Translations under genes and position numbers: made by a program | Shown: piece by piece, positions 1 through 10,240 of the stretch | Layout: each line of letters opens with the position of its first letter | Numbering within the stretch: position 1 is the first letter of the stretch | Assembly: GCA_014529385.2 (NCBI GenBank) | Contig: CM043971.1 | Coordinates: 59,724,709 to 59,788,708 of the forward strand | DNA: 64,000 nt | Source: Adiantum capillus-veneris | Taxonomy: Eukaryota > Streptophyta > Polypodiopsida > Polypodiales > Pteridaceae | Reading direction: 5' to 3' | The notes under the pieces: model-generated | The model's database searches: none | What the model was told of the DNA's origin: nothing | Seen by the model: the letters and a program-made list of their open reading frames with translations, nothing else

Positions 1-10
1 CTGTCTCTCT

Positions 11-45
<35 letters not shown>

Positions 46-46
46 A
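1..46. repeat. (CT)n microsatellite flanking the giant gypsy element
   Basis: This is an almost pure CT dinucleotide run directly left of the first LTR. A CT-rich tract also starts immediately right of the other LTR at 25861, so the element appears to have inserted inside a pyrimidine microsatellite. This makes the target-site duplication hard to read: a CTCC tetranucleotide lies next to each end, with two extra A bases at the left. Confidence 0.85.
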
Positions 47-965
47 TGTTGGACTCAGCACAACGATAACTCACCTAGCAAGATTTGTCAGCTAAGGACA
101 AAGCTCAACCTACAGGCGCGTGGAAGCAAGCATAGGGTGTCAACCTACACTCAACCAACTCCTAACTAATTCCTAAAGAGGTCTCTACCAATTGTCTAAG
201 TCACAACCTTCAAGAGTGTATATGAGGAAACTTCCTACGACACTTTCTAGAGCCGAACACCCATCAAACAATCTCGAAACACCATAGAACTTGAAGGAGA
301 CCCTACTAATACCAATAGGTCACTCTCTCTAAGGTCTATGAACCAAAACCCCAACCCAACATACCCGGTGCAAAATCACATAGGATGTCTGGCCAAAATT
401 TGCAGGTCTTCGTTTTCGAAATCTAAAGTGCCTAATGTGTAGCTCTACTCAATGTGAATGCATGTATATTCTGCAATGAAAAATCGGACAACGTATGCTC
501 ACCAAATCACCAGATGAAGCTCGTAGAAGGAGCTCGCAAAACTGGACCGTACGCACGCAATGTAGGTATCGACGCGTAGCTCTCGTTGGGGGCAACACGC
601 TGCACTTCTCTACACTCGATTCCGACCACCGGTGCACACATAGCGTCAAGATGAAACTCACACTCTCTCTCGTACACAGTACGCTCACTCACAGACTTCA
701 AAACTTCTTTTTAAAAAATGACAAAAAGGTTTTATTTCATTAAGGTCAAAAAGTGGTATAAATACCTTACAATTCTCAAACCCTAAAGTTCCAAAATCAA
801 CCATCTACTCAATCTAACTATCAAAATTGGGATACAATCTGGAAACTTCTGTAAGCCCCAATATTTACAAGGTGAAAAATCGGGTTTCCTCAATAAATGA
901 ATAATTACAAAAAATGATAATCTTCCGAGTAGTTAGTTTCCGTGGGGTGTGTCCAGCTTCTAACA
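47..965 (-). repeat. 3' LTR of the giant gypsy element
   Basis: This 919-bp LTR matches 24926-25860 along its whole length apart from small indels. Its ends are TGTT...AACA. A TATA-like stretch (TATTTATA on the minus strand) lies at about 753-764. A half copy of the element's palindromic repeat occurs near 380-392. Confidence 0.92.
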
Positions 966-3900
966 CTCCCCCCCTCCTTGCTCATGTCGTCCCCGACATG
1001 GCCGCTGATCTGCTTCTTCATCGTATGGTTCGCGCATCTTGATCAATGATTCGTATCTTGCATGTAGATTCGTCATTGTTGGGCCAAAAATATCAGTGTT
1101 TATTGTGAAGAAGCCGGTGTAGAACGCTTCTTCAAAGGCCTGGAGGTGATAGGATGGTAGAAACATTATCCACAACACATGTATCACCTCCTTAGAAGGC
1201 TGACCAGATAGATCATAGGCACATCTGTAAGTATCTTGGAAGAAGAAGATACTATCTGTCACCTGTCCTGGCTTGAATGTCTCAAATACTGCTAAAAGAG
1301 TTTTGCAGATTTTCTTCATTATGATGCACGTAAGGTCAGGTGAGCTAGTGAACAATTTGATGGCACCCGTTAGGCTTTTCACCATGTATTGAACACTTAT
1401 TCTCTCACCTGCCTTCAAGCCCGGCAGCTTAGGATAATTCAGCCAAGTGGGTTGGCTCCTTTGTAATATCTCTTGGGCCTTCCATGTCCTGATCCTTGGT
1501 AGAGGACAAAAGCTGAGGTTGTCTCTGATGTTTTTCGGTGCCTCTACCAAATGGATTAGGTATTGTGGGTACTTTGTCAGCCAGGCCTTCCTCCATTTTG
1601 GTTGAGAGTCAACTATTAGCCTGACCCCTTTTGGTTGGGAGATATCTGCGTTGTAGAGTGGCACTGTTGGCTCTTATGTAATCCTCTTATTGATGGTGGT
1701 AGCTTCATACTTCAACAAAGGATATGGGAGAGAGGGTTGAAGCCATTTGCGCATGAGGTTGCTGGCGTCGATCTTCTGGATAATCATGGATTTGAAAACC
1801 CTCTTCTCCCATTCCAAGGCTTCCTTAGCCGTCTCTCTGATCTCCACCTCTATTGCTTTACACAGCTTTTCCTCCTCTTCCTGTGTTAGATCTTGTGGCT
1901 CTTGAGAGGATCCTTCTAGGATTTCCTCTTGCATAGGGGTGTCCACCGGATCTGCCACATTTTCTAAATCTATGCCTTCATTGGCCCGCTGGCCCTGTGC
2001 CCTCTTGCTCTCTGGCTTGTTGTCCTCTCAGCTCCTCAATCTGCTTTAGGAATTTGTGTTTTTCTGTTTCAGCTTCTTTGCCCATATCCACGAGGAGGTT
2101 GTTCAATTTGGTGTTTATCTTCTCCGCCTCCTCGAGATTTCTTTTGATACTTTCTAATTCTTCTTGCAGGGCTTTTTGGTCTTCTTCCATTCGTGTTTGC
2201 ATAAAAATTGACCCTTTTGCCATCATCAATCGTTGCTTTTTCTCTAGAGTTAGCTCCTTCTGAAGTTCTTGCATCTGTTCTTCATAAAGTTGGCTTTCCG
2301 TAGTGATGTGAGTCGAGCTAGTAGCTCTGACTCTGGCAGGAGATGCCCGCAGCCTCTGGATGGTTTGATCTTTCACTTTGAGCTAGTCCTTGAGCTCAAG
2401 GACCTCATTCTGGCTGGCTTCTTGATCTATCTCCGCCTTTTCGTTGGCGTTTTGCATGGCTTCAACTTCTTTAGATTCCTTAGCCAGCTGTAGGGTCAGG
2501 TTATCCCTTTCCCTCTCAGCATCTATCAATGATTTGCTGAGTTCCTTACATTCCTCTTCAACTCCTTGCATTCTTTGTGCTCCTGCCTGATTTTCTTTCT
2601 CCATTTCCTAGCATCTTTGCAATGCCCTTGCTGGGCTGGCCTGTAGCTCCGCTTCTCTCTCTTTCTGCCTTTGAATTTTTCCTTGCAAAGAGTCTACTTC
2701 CAACTTTATCTTCACTTCAGTGGCCTTGAGAGCTACCATCTCACTTTCCGAGGCCATGGACTACGCTCTTAACCCCGTTAACTTTGTCATCACCACATCC
2801 CAATCGTTGGAGGGTGGGTGCAGGTCCACTGTATCTGTGGCCATCTCTTTTAGTTCTACTAACCTGATGCTTTGCATTTGTTCCTTAGGCCCTGTGTTTG
2901 CCAAGTCGAATGTGACTGTGGCAGCCTCTTCTTTTGTGTATCCTGCTGCTAGCAGGTCCAAAAATGTGTTATATGAATCATTTGGCTCTTGTTGCCCACT
3001 TTGAGGCTTAGCCTCTTTCTTTGGTTCCGGCTCCTGGCTCTGCTCTTGCTTGGTCTCTTCTGGTTCTTCTGGTTTGTCTTCCTCCTCTTTATCTTCTTGT
3101 GGAGGGCTGCTAGGAGGTGGTGAGGGCGGTGGTGAGGGCTGGGTTGGTCAGTAGAGATGTAGGCTTTTTCTTTAAACTGCCTTAGTCTTTCTTTCTCTCT
3201 CTTGGCTCTCTTGCTCGTCTAGCAGTTTCTGTCGTACCTGCTCCACTTCTTCTTCTGTAAAAGGTACATGCGGGATATTTTCTGATGCGGCATCAAGAAT
3301 CTCAAAAATTTTAATGTAATCTTCGAATCTATCCCTTTGCACCCTTCGGGATGATCCCGACATTGCTTCTAGAGACGGCTTCCAGAGTTCACTCAAATCA
3401 CCTTTAAGGGATCTTTCTGCTCTAAAGCTCTCCATCAATCGCTCTAGTCTTGCCGCTTTTTGTGAATTTGTCTCTTTTGTCGGCACTTGGGAAAATTCTT
3501 TCTTTCCCTTCTTTTGCTCAGGCTGCTCTTCTTGAACAGGCTCTAGCCATCTTTTCAATATTGTGGCAACCCTTGGTGCTCTTTGTGGCTCGTCTTCTTT
3601 GTCTTCTTTGAGCCTTAGTCAGTCGTTCTGTGACAAGGGTTCAGGCCATCTTCCTTTTGCGTGCAATGCCCCATAAATCACCTTAGTGATTAGTTCTCCT
3701 GGCACAATATACATTGGTCTTTTGTTACCCATCTTCACTAGGTTGTCATGTATATATGCTGCATAATTGATTATCTTTGGAGTGCTCTTCATCATTGCCC
3801 AAGTGAATGTCGTGACAATTGCACCTGGCGGAATTCTGTACTTTTGTGGCCTCTTCGTACACATATGGAAGTATTGGTTGTACAAATGACTCATGATTTC

Positions 3901-4401
3901 CACTCTTGGGTTGGCAATATCTTCAAAAGTGTAGTTACCTTTCTTCTCAGTGTACACCTTGACCTCATCCCTTCTTTTAGTTACACTATCTCCCTTGTTG
4001 GAGAGGTCTAGTGCATCTGCTACAACTTGCTCGATGATGACTATTTCTGTTTCTGGCCTGCCTTGCAGATCGGTTACTCTGGCCACTCCACCTTCTTTGA
4101 TGGTCGTCACAAACTCCCAGACTCTCTTTATGTCAACCCCTGCCAGCACTGCTTCAAAATAGTTGTGGAGATCAATCTTCTCCAAGTACCTGGCCATCTT
4201 GCTTCTTACGAACTCATTGAGTTCCCGCGGTAGCATTGGTAGCTCGATCACATTCCCTTCAGTGTCTTTGAACACTCCTTGGTAGATCTTTAGGTCCTTC
4301 GACTCTAGCAGATCTTCTTGGATCCATGTGCTGGTGGGCTTTAGTGTTCCTTCTGGTATGATGAAGGGCTCCACTTCTTCTAGGTAATCCTTAATGGTCA
4401 T
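960..4401 (-). pseudogene. Large post-pol sense ORF with coiled coil (unknown or ENV-like position)
   Basis: I do not recognise this gene with certainty. One minus-strand frame runs from the ATG at 4401 to about 1985. It is interrupted only by point stops near 3619 (TGA), 3172 (TAA), 3150, 2761, 2610 and 2383 (TAG). A frameshift near 1985 leads into a second frame that, past a TAA at 1674, ends with TAG at 960-962, five bases inside the 3' LTR. The total is about 1,150 codons. The N-terminal ~260 residues look globular, with a loose resemblance in pattern to the plant-transposon/Athila ORF2 type. Next come a basic helical segment (3558-3172), a Pro/Glu-rich linker (about 3140-3000), a long Glu/Lys/Gln heptad-rich coiled coil (about 2750-1980) and a C-terminal globular segment (1664-960). 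No signal peptide or membrane segment is evident, so a classical envelope is not supported. Position and strand fit an extra retroelement gene. Confidence 0.7.
966..979 (-). promoter_or_regulatory. Polypurine tract (plus-strand primer site)
   Basis: On the minus strand this reads AAGGAGGGGGGGAG and directly abuts the 3' LTR start TGTTAGA, the expected position and composition of a PPT. It also lies inside the 3' end of the downstream reading frame. A perfect 7-bp inverted repeat with a 4-nt loop (983-989 and 994-1000) sits just upstream. Confidence 0.88.
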
Positions 4402-7343
4402 TCTTCTCTTCTTTGCCGGTGACTTCGCGCGGCTACTGTAGATCCTGTTGCACTCAGTAGTCCGAAGTTAGCATTTTTTCCATATTAGATGAGAAACAGA
4501 GTTTTAACTATCCAAATGACTTGAAAATTGAAAATAAAGCTTAAAAGGAACTTGTGAAACTGTGCATGTGCTCATAGTGCAATTCTGGCCAAAATTTTCC
4601 ATTTAGACATCCTACGCGTAGGATGTCTTTTTCATCAAAATTGGGTGATACTTGACATGCTGGTAGTCCTTGGCCTATGGAACATGGCTATGTGCTTGGA
4701 TATGGATTTGGACATCAAAAAGTGGATTTTTTGGGTTGATTCAGGCTTTAGGTCACAAATTGGGTAGAAAGTCCATAACAGGTAGCAAGTGATGTCCAAA
4801 TGGGTTGAAAATTGGTATATGGGATCATTGCACCATGGCATTGGCTCCCATGATGTCACTCTTTGCACAGAAGGTCCGAATTATGCTGGAGACATCCTAC
4901 GCGTAGGATGTCTATTTCATCAAAATGGCGTGAGATTTATTCTGTGGGTAGTCCTTGGCCTATGGTACATGGTTATGCTCTTGGATTTGGATTTGGACAA
5001 GGATTGATGCTTGTAAGAGCCTGTGTAGTGTTTTTGGGCTCAAAAAGTGTATCTTGAAGGTGTTGGGGGTCAAAATTGATTAAAATGGCTTCAAAATTGA
5101 TATATGAGCTCTTGATGATGAGGTGATTGGATCTGGAATGGACAAACATACTCTATAGGCCAAAATGTAAATAGACATCCTACACGTAGGATGCCTACTT
5201 CATCAATTTTTGCTTCTGACCACACAGATTGGTTGGTGATGTGCTTGTGAATGTGTTGTGCAAGCTTCATGTGATTTGGACAAGATTTGGTAGGTCTATG
5301 GCCCATTATTGCCTCTATGCCCTAACTTTGCATTTTTTCATGCATATGAGGTCAATGTTGGTCCAAATGTGATGAAACTTGGTGGCTATCATGTAAAGGT
5401 CATTCAGAAAATGTGTGTGATGAAAAATATTGGGATCTGTGCCCAGAAAGGCCCTTGAGACATCCTATGCGTAGGATGTCTCCTGATGATTTTTTTATGA
5501 AATGTGCCACTAGTGCCTGCCCTTGGTCCCCCTCAGTCCCTTTTAAGCCTAATTTCAACAAAAAAGTCAAATGGATACAAAATAACTCCCTGTGTGGAAT
5601 TCAGAGCCTCCAAGCCGGAACTTTTGGAGTGCTTTTTGGCGAGATGAAATTTCTTGATGTTGGTCTCCATATCTTCCCGATCCCTTGGGAATCCTTGCCG
5701 TAATGGTTTTTGTCGACTTTGGCTTCATTTGGCAATTTGTCGCTCTAGAAGCACCCGTGATTTCGTTTACATGTCTTCAATGATTTGTGGTGGTCCACCA
5801 CCATAGGACTTGGTTGTTGATGGTCTAGGAGAGCCGCTCGTGAAGTTTGGTGGCAAACGGGCATGCGGTTTGGCCGCGAGAGCTATTTGACGCTTTGTGT
5901 GTCTGATGCCGTTTTTGAATTTTAGTGCCGCTTCGGGTCACTTTTTGGTCATGTGGGTCGCATAGACTTGTCGAGCATGTCGAGATGCTCCTACCCACGA
6001 ATTTTGGTAGCATTTGGGTGCCTTTTTGCCGATTTCCCATATGGTGGCCTCTTGCGGGATTCTAGGAATTAGGGTGTTTCCCGATGGTTTTCTATTGCCT
6101 TTGGACATCCAAGACTGGTATCCTATGCTAGGGTAGGCTGCCGATGAAGTCTCGTCGCTTTTGGGTTAGCCAATTAGGTCGCCACCTCTACTTGTAGGTC
6201 TCTACCGCCCGCTTTGTGTGTGAACCCTACACTAGTTTTCGCGACAAAACGACAAACATGCGCGAAAAGCTCAAGGTGGTGAGCCTACCTCTCATGTCTG
6301 CAGCCCGTCGGGTAGTCGTGCGTGTCGTAGAAGCTGCTTGAAGGCCCGTCCGCTCTAGGTGGCAGAAGCTCTCTCCAAAAGGTCAATAGTGAAAATGAGC
6401 TAAAAATGAGGTGAAAATTTCTTATAATGGAGGTCCTCGAACCACTTTTCATGAAATTTGACATGTGCTCCCATCTTCTTGCGAGATACGGTTTAGGATC
6501 AAAATTTCTTGATTTGGACTCCATTTGCTCTGTTTACCAGAAATTTGGCATTTCGATCAAAACCTGGCCAAAACACGCTTTCCGCTCCAGTCTCATAATT
6601 GCACACCCACTGTACCATAGGTTTTCCTATAGTCACTGATCATCCCCATATTTTTTGTTTTTCATTACGACCGTTTTTCATCTGCTTTTTGTATTTTTGA
6701 AGATATTTTATCGAAAATTAGCAAAATTAAAAGGAAAATAGCAAATCAAACCCAAAAAATCCCCCAAAATCCAGATAAATCACAAACATCACCGCAAAAC
6801 ATTATATACACTCACATGCAATTTTAATGGTCGGATTTCTCCGTTTTACCAATATTTTGTCCAAAAAATGGCTATTTCTACTTATATACACACACCTAGG
6901 GGCTTGATTTGGCGTTTGGCTCCATATACCTATAGATACATGCTGTATAAGGGCATATATACTTGGGTTAGTCCAGAAAATTTTGCAATCAAACAAAAAC
7001 CCTTAAAATAGTCAAAAATCATGCCCTTTTTTGCTCTTTCTGCTATCGGTTCTGCATTTGAGAATGCCTCTCCCCCTCCTAGCCGGAGTTCTCCTGGACG
7101 ATAAGGTATCGCCTCGGACTATGTGCCGTGCATAGGTTGAAACATTTGTGCTAATGCTTGGCCGATTAATGTGGCCCTAATTTATGCATACTCGGTCAAT
7201 GCATGGAAAAATTAATGCTGTGCAAAAGAAGGGAATAAGACATATGCTTATTGGCATTTGCCGTCGAGGTCTCCTGTGTTCTTTGCAAGTAACAGCTGTA
7301 ACTCTACTGCTCTCTGTTTAATTGTATTTTTTGCAAAAGGCAA
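4402..7343 (-). other. Non-coding spacer between pol and the post-pol ORF
   Basis: No convincing reading frame is present over about 2.9 kb on either strand; the short ORFs are random. The left third (about 4560-5500) is a diverged tandem array with palindromes (separate entry). The rest is AT-rich to mixed unique sequence. It may hold a promoter for the post-pol gene, but none can be named from the sequence. Confidence 0.7.
4605..5481. repeat. Array of 24-bp palindromes at ~284-bp spacing (3' spacer)
   Basis: Four copies of a 24-bp palindrome occur at 4605-4628, 4890-4913, 5173-5196 and 5458-5481. The half site is AGACATCCTACG followed by its exact reverse complement, so the centre is ACGCGT. 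The first two copies are perfect, the third has two changes, and the fourth has a G-T type centre change. Start-to-start distances are 285, 283 and 285 bp. Flanks are also related: TTTCATCAAAA follows copies 1 and 2 and TTCATCAA follows copy 3, and the phrase TAGTCCTTGGCCTATGG recurs. The array is therefore a diverged tandem repeat with a strongly conserved palindromic core. The same palindrome occurs four more times at the other end of the element. Confidence 0.93.
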
Positions 7344-7895
7344 TCACTTTGCTACTACTGTTGATATAACCGTAGTTGTTTCTATGGAGAGGATTGGCTT
7401 GGACAGAATGGCCGTGGACCGTATTTCTTTTGCTGTCCATTGGTAGCTTGTTTTTGCCGGTTTTTGTAGGTGTTTTGCTACTTCCTTGGTTGCCACTGTT
7501 TTGATGTGGATCGGCATCCACTTAAGTCGGTTGTCCTTTTTCAAATGCAGCTGTCCGCCTTCCGTTGTTGCTTGTACTGAAGGGAGTTCCTTTTGCTTTT
7601 GTTTTGGTATCCAAATGCGAGTAACATTTGGGTTATTGCTGAGCATTTTCTTTGGGATCCTTATCTGTTTTATGCCCTTGGTTTTTGGTTGAACTATCGG
7701 CTTCGGTTGAATTCTTTCGTTGCATTGTTGCTTGTCTGCCATGTCATTTCTATCGTTCCACATCCATACTTGTTTCCCTTGTTTTGGTAATCTAGATCTT
7801 TGCATTGCGATCGGTGACGTTGTATGTATGTAGTTAGCATGGTTGGTTTTTATCTGTTTGTTGGCCTTGGGTATCATGTTGTTCTTTGGTGGCAT
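7344..7895 (-). pseudogene. Basic ORF downstream of the pol C-terminus
   Basis: This 183-residue open frame is rich in Lys, Gln, Pro and Thr and has no recognised domain. It contains a phrase of the form RIWIPKQKQK and a related RIPKKML shortly before it, suggesting a short degenerate repeat built on a (W)IPK core. It lies just after the second retropepsin-like domain in the same direction and probably continues the same polyprotein through a frameshift and stops near 7900-7975. A similar IWIPK-type phrase occurs in the plus-strand ORF at 45293-45742. The function is unknown; nucleic-acid binding is possible from composition only. Confidence 0.4.
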
Positions 7896-7975
7896 TCTTG
7901 CTTTTGGTTTTTTCTGCCAGTGATTGCATTGCTAGCAAGCTGGTTATTCCGGTATTGCTGAGCAAAGGCTATCAC

Positions 7976-8340
7976 CTATTGTTCTTGTGCATGCTGAATT
8001 TTGACTGCATTCACATTCCAATCTATCTGCACATTGTACTCTTTTTGCCAAGGTTGTCCCAACATCATTGGGTGTTGTGTGCTTTCATCCTCTACCACAT
8101 AGAATTTGTGTGGGTAAATATATTGATGTACTTGTACATGCAATATAGTCCAGCCCAATGTTGTCAACGAGAGTGATGTACTACTTTCCAGCACTTGAGG
8201 AGTAGGATGAAGTTGGCCTGCGGATTTGAGGTGTTCGTATAATCCGTAAAAGATCAAATTTACTTGAGCTCCAGAATCAAGCAATGCCATCGATTCAACT
8301 TGATTGCTACCCAGTTTGACTGCAATTATTGGCTCCACTG
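7976..8340 (-). pseudogene. Second retropepsin-like domain, C-terminal to integrase
   Basis: The last ~120 residues of the pol frame ending at 7976 contain ALLDSGAQVNLIF (near 8280-8240), the active-site pattern of aspartic retropepsins, followed after ~75 residues by MMLGQPW, the usual C-terminal retropepsin signature. A separate canonical protease lies upstream of RT at about 13000-12600, so this element carries two. The domain is fused in frame to the integrase C-terminus through a Gln/Glu-rich linker (about 8560-8350). It may derive from a second gag-pro region acquired by recombination, or be a capsid-less protease module. Activity cannot be judged. Confidence 0.68.
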
Positions 8341-10240
8341 TGTCTTCATCCAACTTCGTTAGTCGAATGGCATTTATTTGCAATGGTGCTCCATTTTGTT
8401 GTTGTTGTCGCAGAAGTCTTCTTTTTGAAATGGGTTCTTGTGCTTCTGCTTGAGCTTCCTCTCGTACTTCCTGTTTTTCCTTCATTCGTTGTTTTCCTTG
8501 ATGGATTTGTTGGAGCATCTCCTGTGTGAGTGGTTGATGATATTTATTCAGTCGACATCCACTAATCCAGTTCGGCATTTCTTCACCTGCTAATGTAGAG
8601 AGCTTGACAACTCCGTTTTGTGATAGATCACTAATCACAAAGGGTCCCATCCCTCGCTTTTTAAGTTTCTTGGCATGTTGCTTCAAAGTATAAACAAGTA
8701 CATAATCACCTATTTTGAACTTTTTATTGCGCACATGCTTGTCAAAAAACTCTTTTTGTCTTCTCTTTTTAGCATAGATTGAAGCTACAGCTCTCAAGCG
8801 GAGTTCATCTAGCTTTTCAAGATCATATATTCTTGAAGAGAGTTCATGCCCTGTCCATTCTAAGCGTTTCGCTACTCGTAGAGTTGGAATTAAAAACTCT
8901 ATGGGTAGTATAGCATTTAGGCCAAACACCATGTTGTATAGTGTTGTTCCTATCGATGTTTTGTAAGCTACCCTATATGCCCATAGTATTGAGTGTAGCT
9001 GCTGATCCCAATCTGTTCTTGACTCTGACACTATTTTAGTGAGAACAGTGCATAGTGTTTTATTTGTGGCCTCAACTTGTCCATTTGCCTGTGGATGGTA
9101 TGGAGTAGATTTCCTATGTATGACCATGAATTCCTCTAGCAGATATTCAATGACTTCATTAAGAAAATGTGTCCCACGATCACTGACAATTTCTATTGGT
9201 AAACTGTATCGTTCAAAAACATTCTCATACAAAAATTATGCAGTAGTTCGTGCATCTACTTTTTGCGTTGCCTTGGCTTCGACCCATTTTGTGAGATAGT
9301 CCGTAGCCACAATGATATATTGGGTATGGGTGCAATATGCAGGGGATGAGATAGGTCCCACAAAATCAATGACCCATTTTGCAAATGCTCTTGCTCCCAT
9401 CATTGGCCATAGTGGCATCTCATCTCTCTTTATCGACACCTTGGTGTGCTGACATGCGTCACAACGCTTTACAAACTCTTCATCATCCATGTGCAATATA
9501 GGCAACCATATACCTGCGGTTAAGATAATTTTTGCCATCTTATCGCCTGAAAAATGGCTTCCACTTATTCCGCTATGTGCATGTTTCAGAATCAACACAG
9601 TAGGTATTCGCTTTCACTTGCACAGATTCTAAGTTGATTGTCCTTTCCTCACTTATAGAGTTGGTTCCCAATTAACTAAAAGTCACGGGCTTCCAGCTCT
9701 ATAGCTTTTTTCCGTGCTCTTGTTATGTTCTCAAGAAACGTCCAGGTGGATAAGAAATCAATGATATATTGACTCCATGCAGGTGCAATGTTTACCTGAA
9801 ACAATGTCGCGTGATCCACTGGTCGTTTGGCACTACATATAGTACAATTGGTAACATAAGAATGTGTGTCCGCATACATAGTTGGCCAATAAACCCCTAA
9901 CTGTTTCAGTCTCTGGTGTGTTATCACTGTTGAACAGTGAAATGCACAATCCCGGATATGTTCTACTTCAAGGTAGCACTCGAATTTTTCTGGATTTATA
10001 TATAATCGTAGGATTTGGTCCGATCCTAGATGATACAGCCGTCCTGCTATCAACTGGAAGTTTTTTGTTTGTCGAATTGTTTGTTCTTTGGATCTGTACT
10101 CCGTATTATCAAACCTACTTCCAAAGGAAAGAATGCTAACAATTTCCTGTGACCATTTGGGTATCATTTCAACATTGAAAAGATAAGCATCTGGTATGTC
10201 ATCATCTACTCCTTCAGGAGCTTCCTCGTTGTGTAACCTT
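8340..10240 (-). pseudogene. Gypsy integrase with two tandem HHCC-type zinc modules
   Basis: In coding order, a first zinc-binding module with paired His and a CTIC pair lies at about 9960-9830. A second, canonical one (HAHSGISGSHF ... CDAC) lies at about 9590-9450. The catalytic core follows, with Asp in VIDFVGPI (near 9375), Asp in IVSDRGTHF (near 9190) and Glu in ANGQVEATNK (near 9080). The C-terminal domain shows GPF (near 8650) and a conserved NWISGCR segment. Stops and a frameshift near 9600-9680 and another break near 9235 split the frame. The segment between the two zinc modules repeats the expected pre-integrase pattern (helical segment, then an LxxxLY segment), so the region looks like a tandem duplication of the integrase N-terminal domain. 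It acts, in the family, in strand transfer of cDNA into chromosomes. Confidence 0.85.

Noticed and set aside
1635-4233. Plus-strand open frames opposite the post-pol ORF
   Set aside because: They are antisense shadows. The minus-strand frame has continuous domain-like content, coiled-coil heptads and fits the element polarity.
960-4401. Retroviral-type envelope gene
   Set aside because: The position fits, but no signal peptide, cleavage site or transmembrane segment can be seen; the main feature is a coiled coil.
4605-5481. CRISPR-like array
   Set aside because: The spacing is ~284 bp, the repeats are palindromes and the context is a plant retrotransposon.
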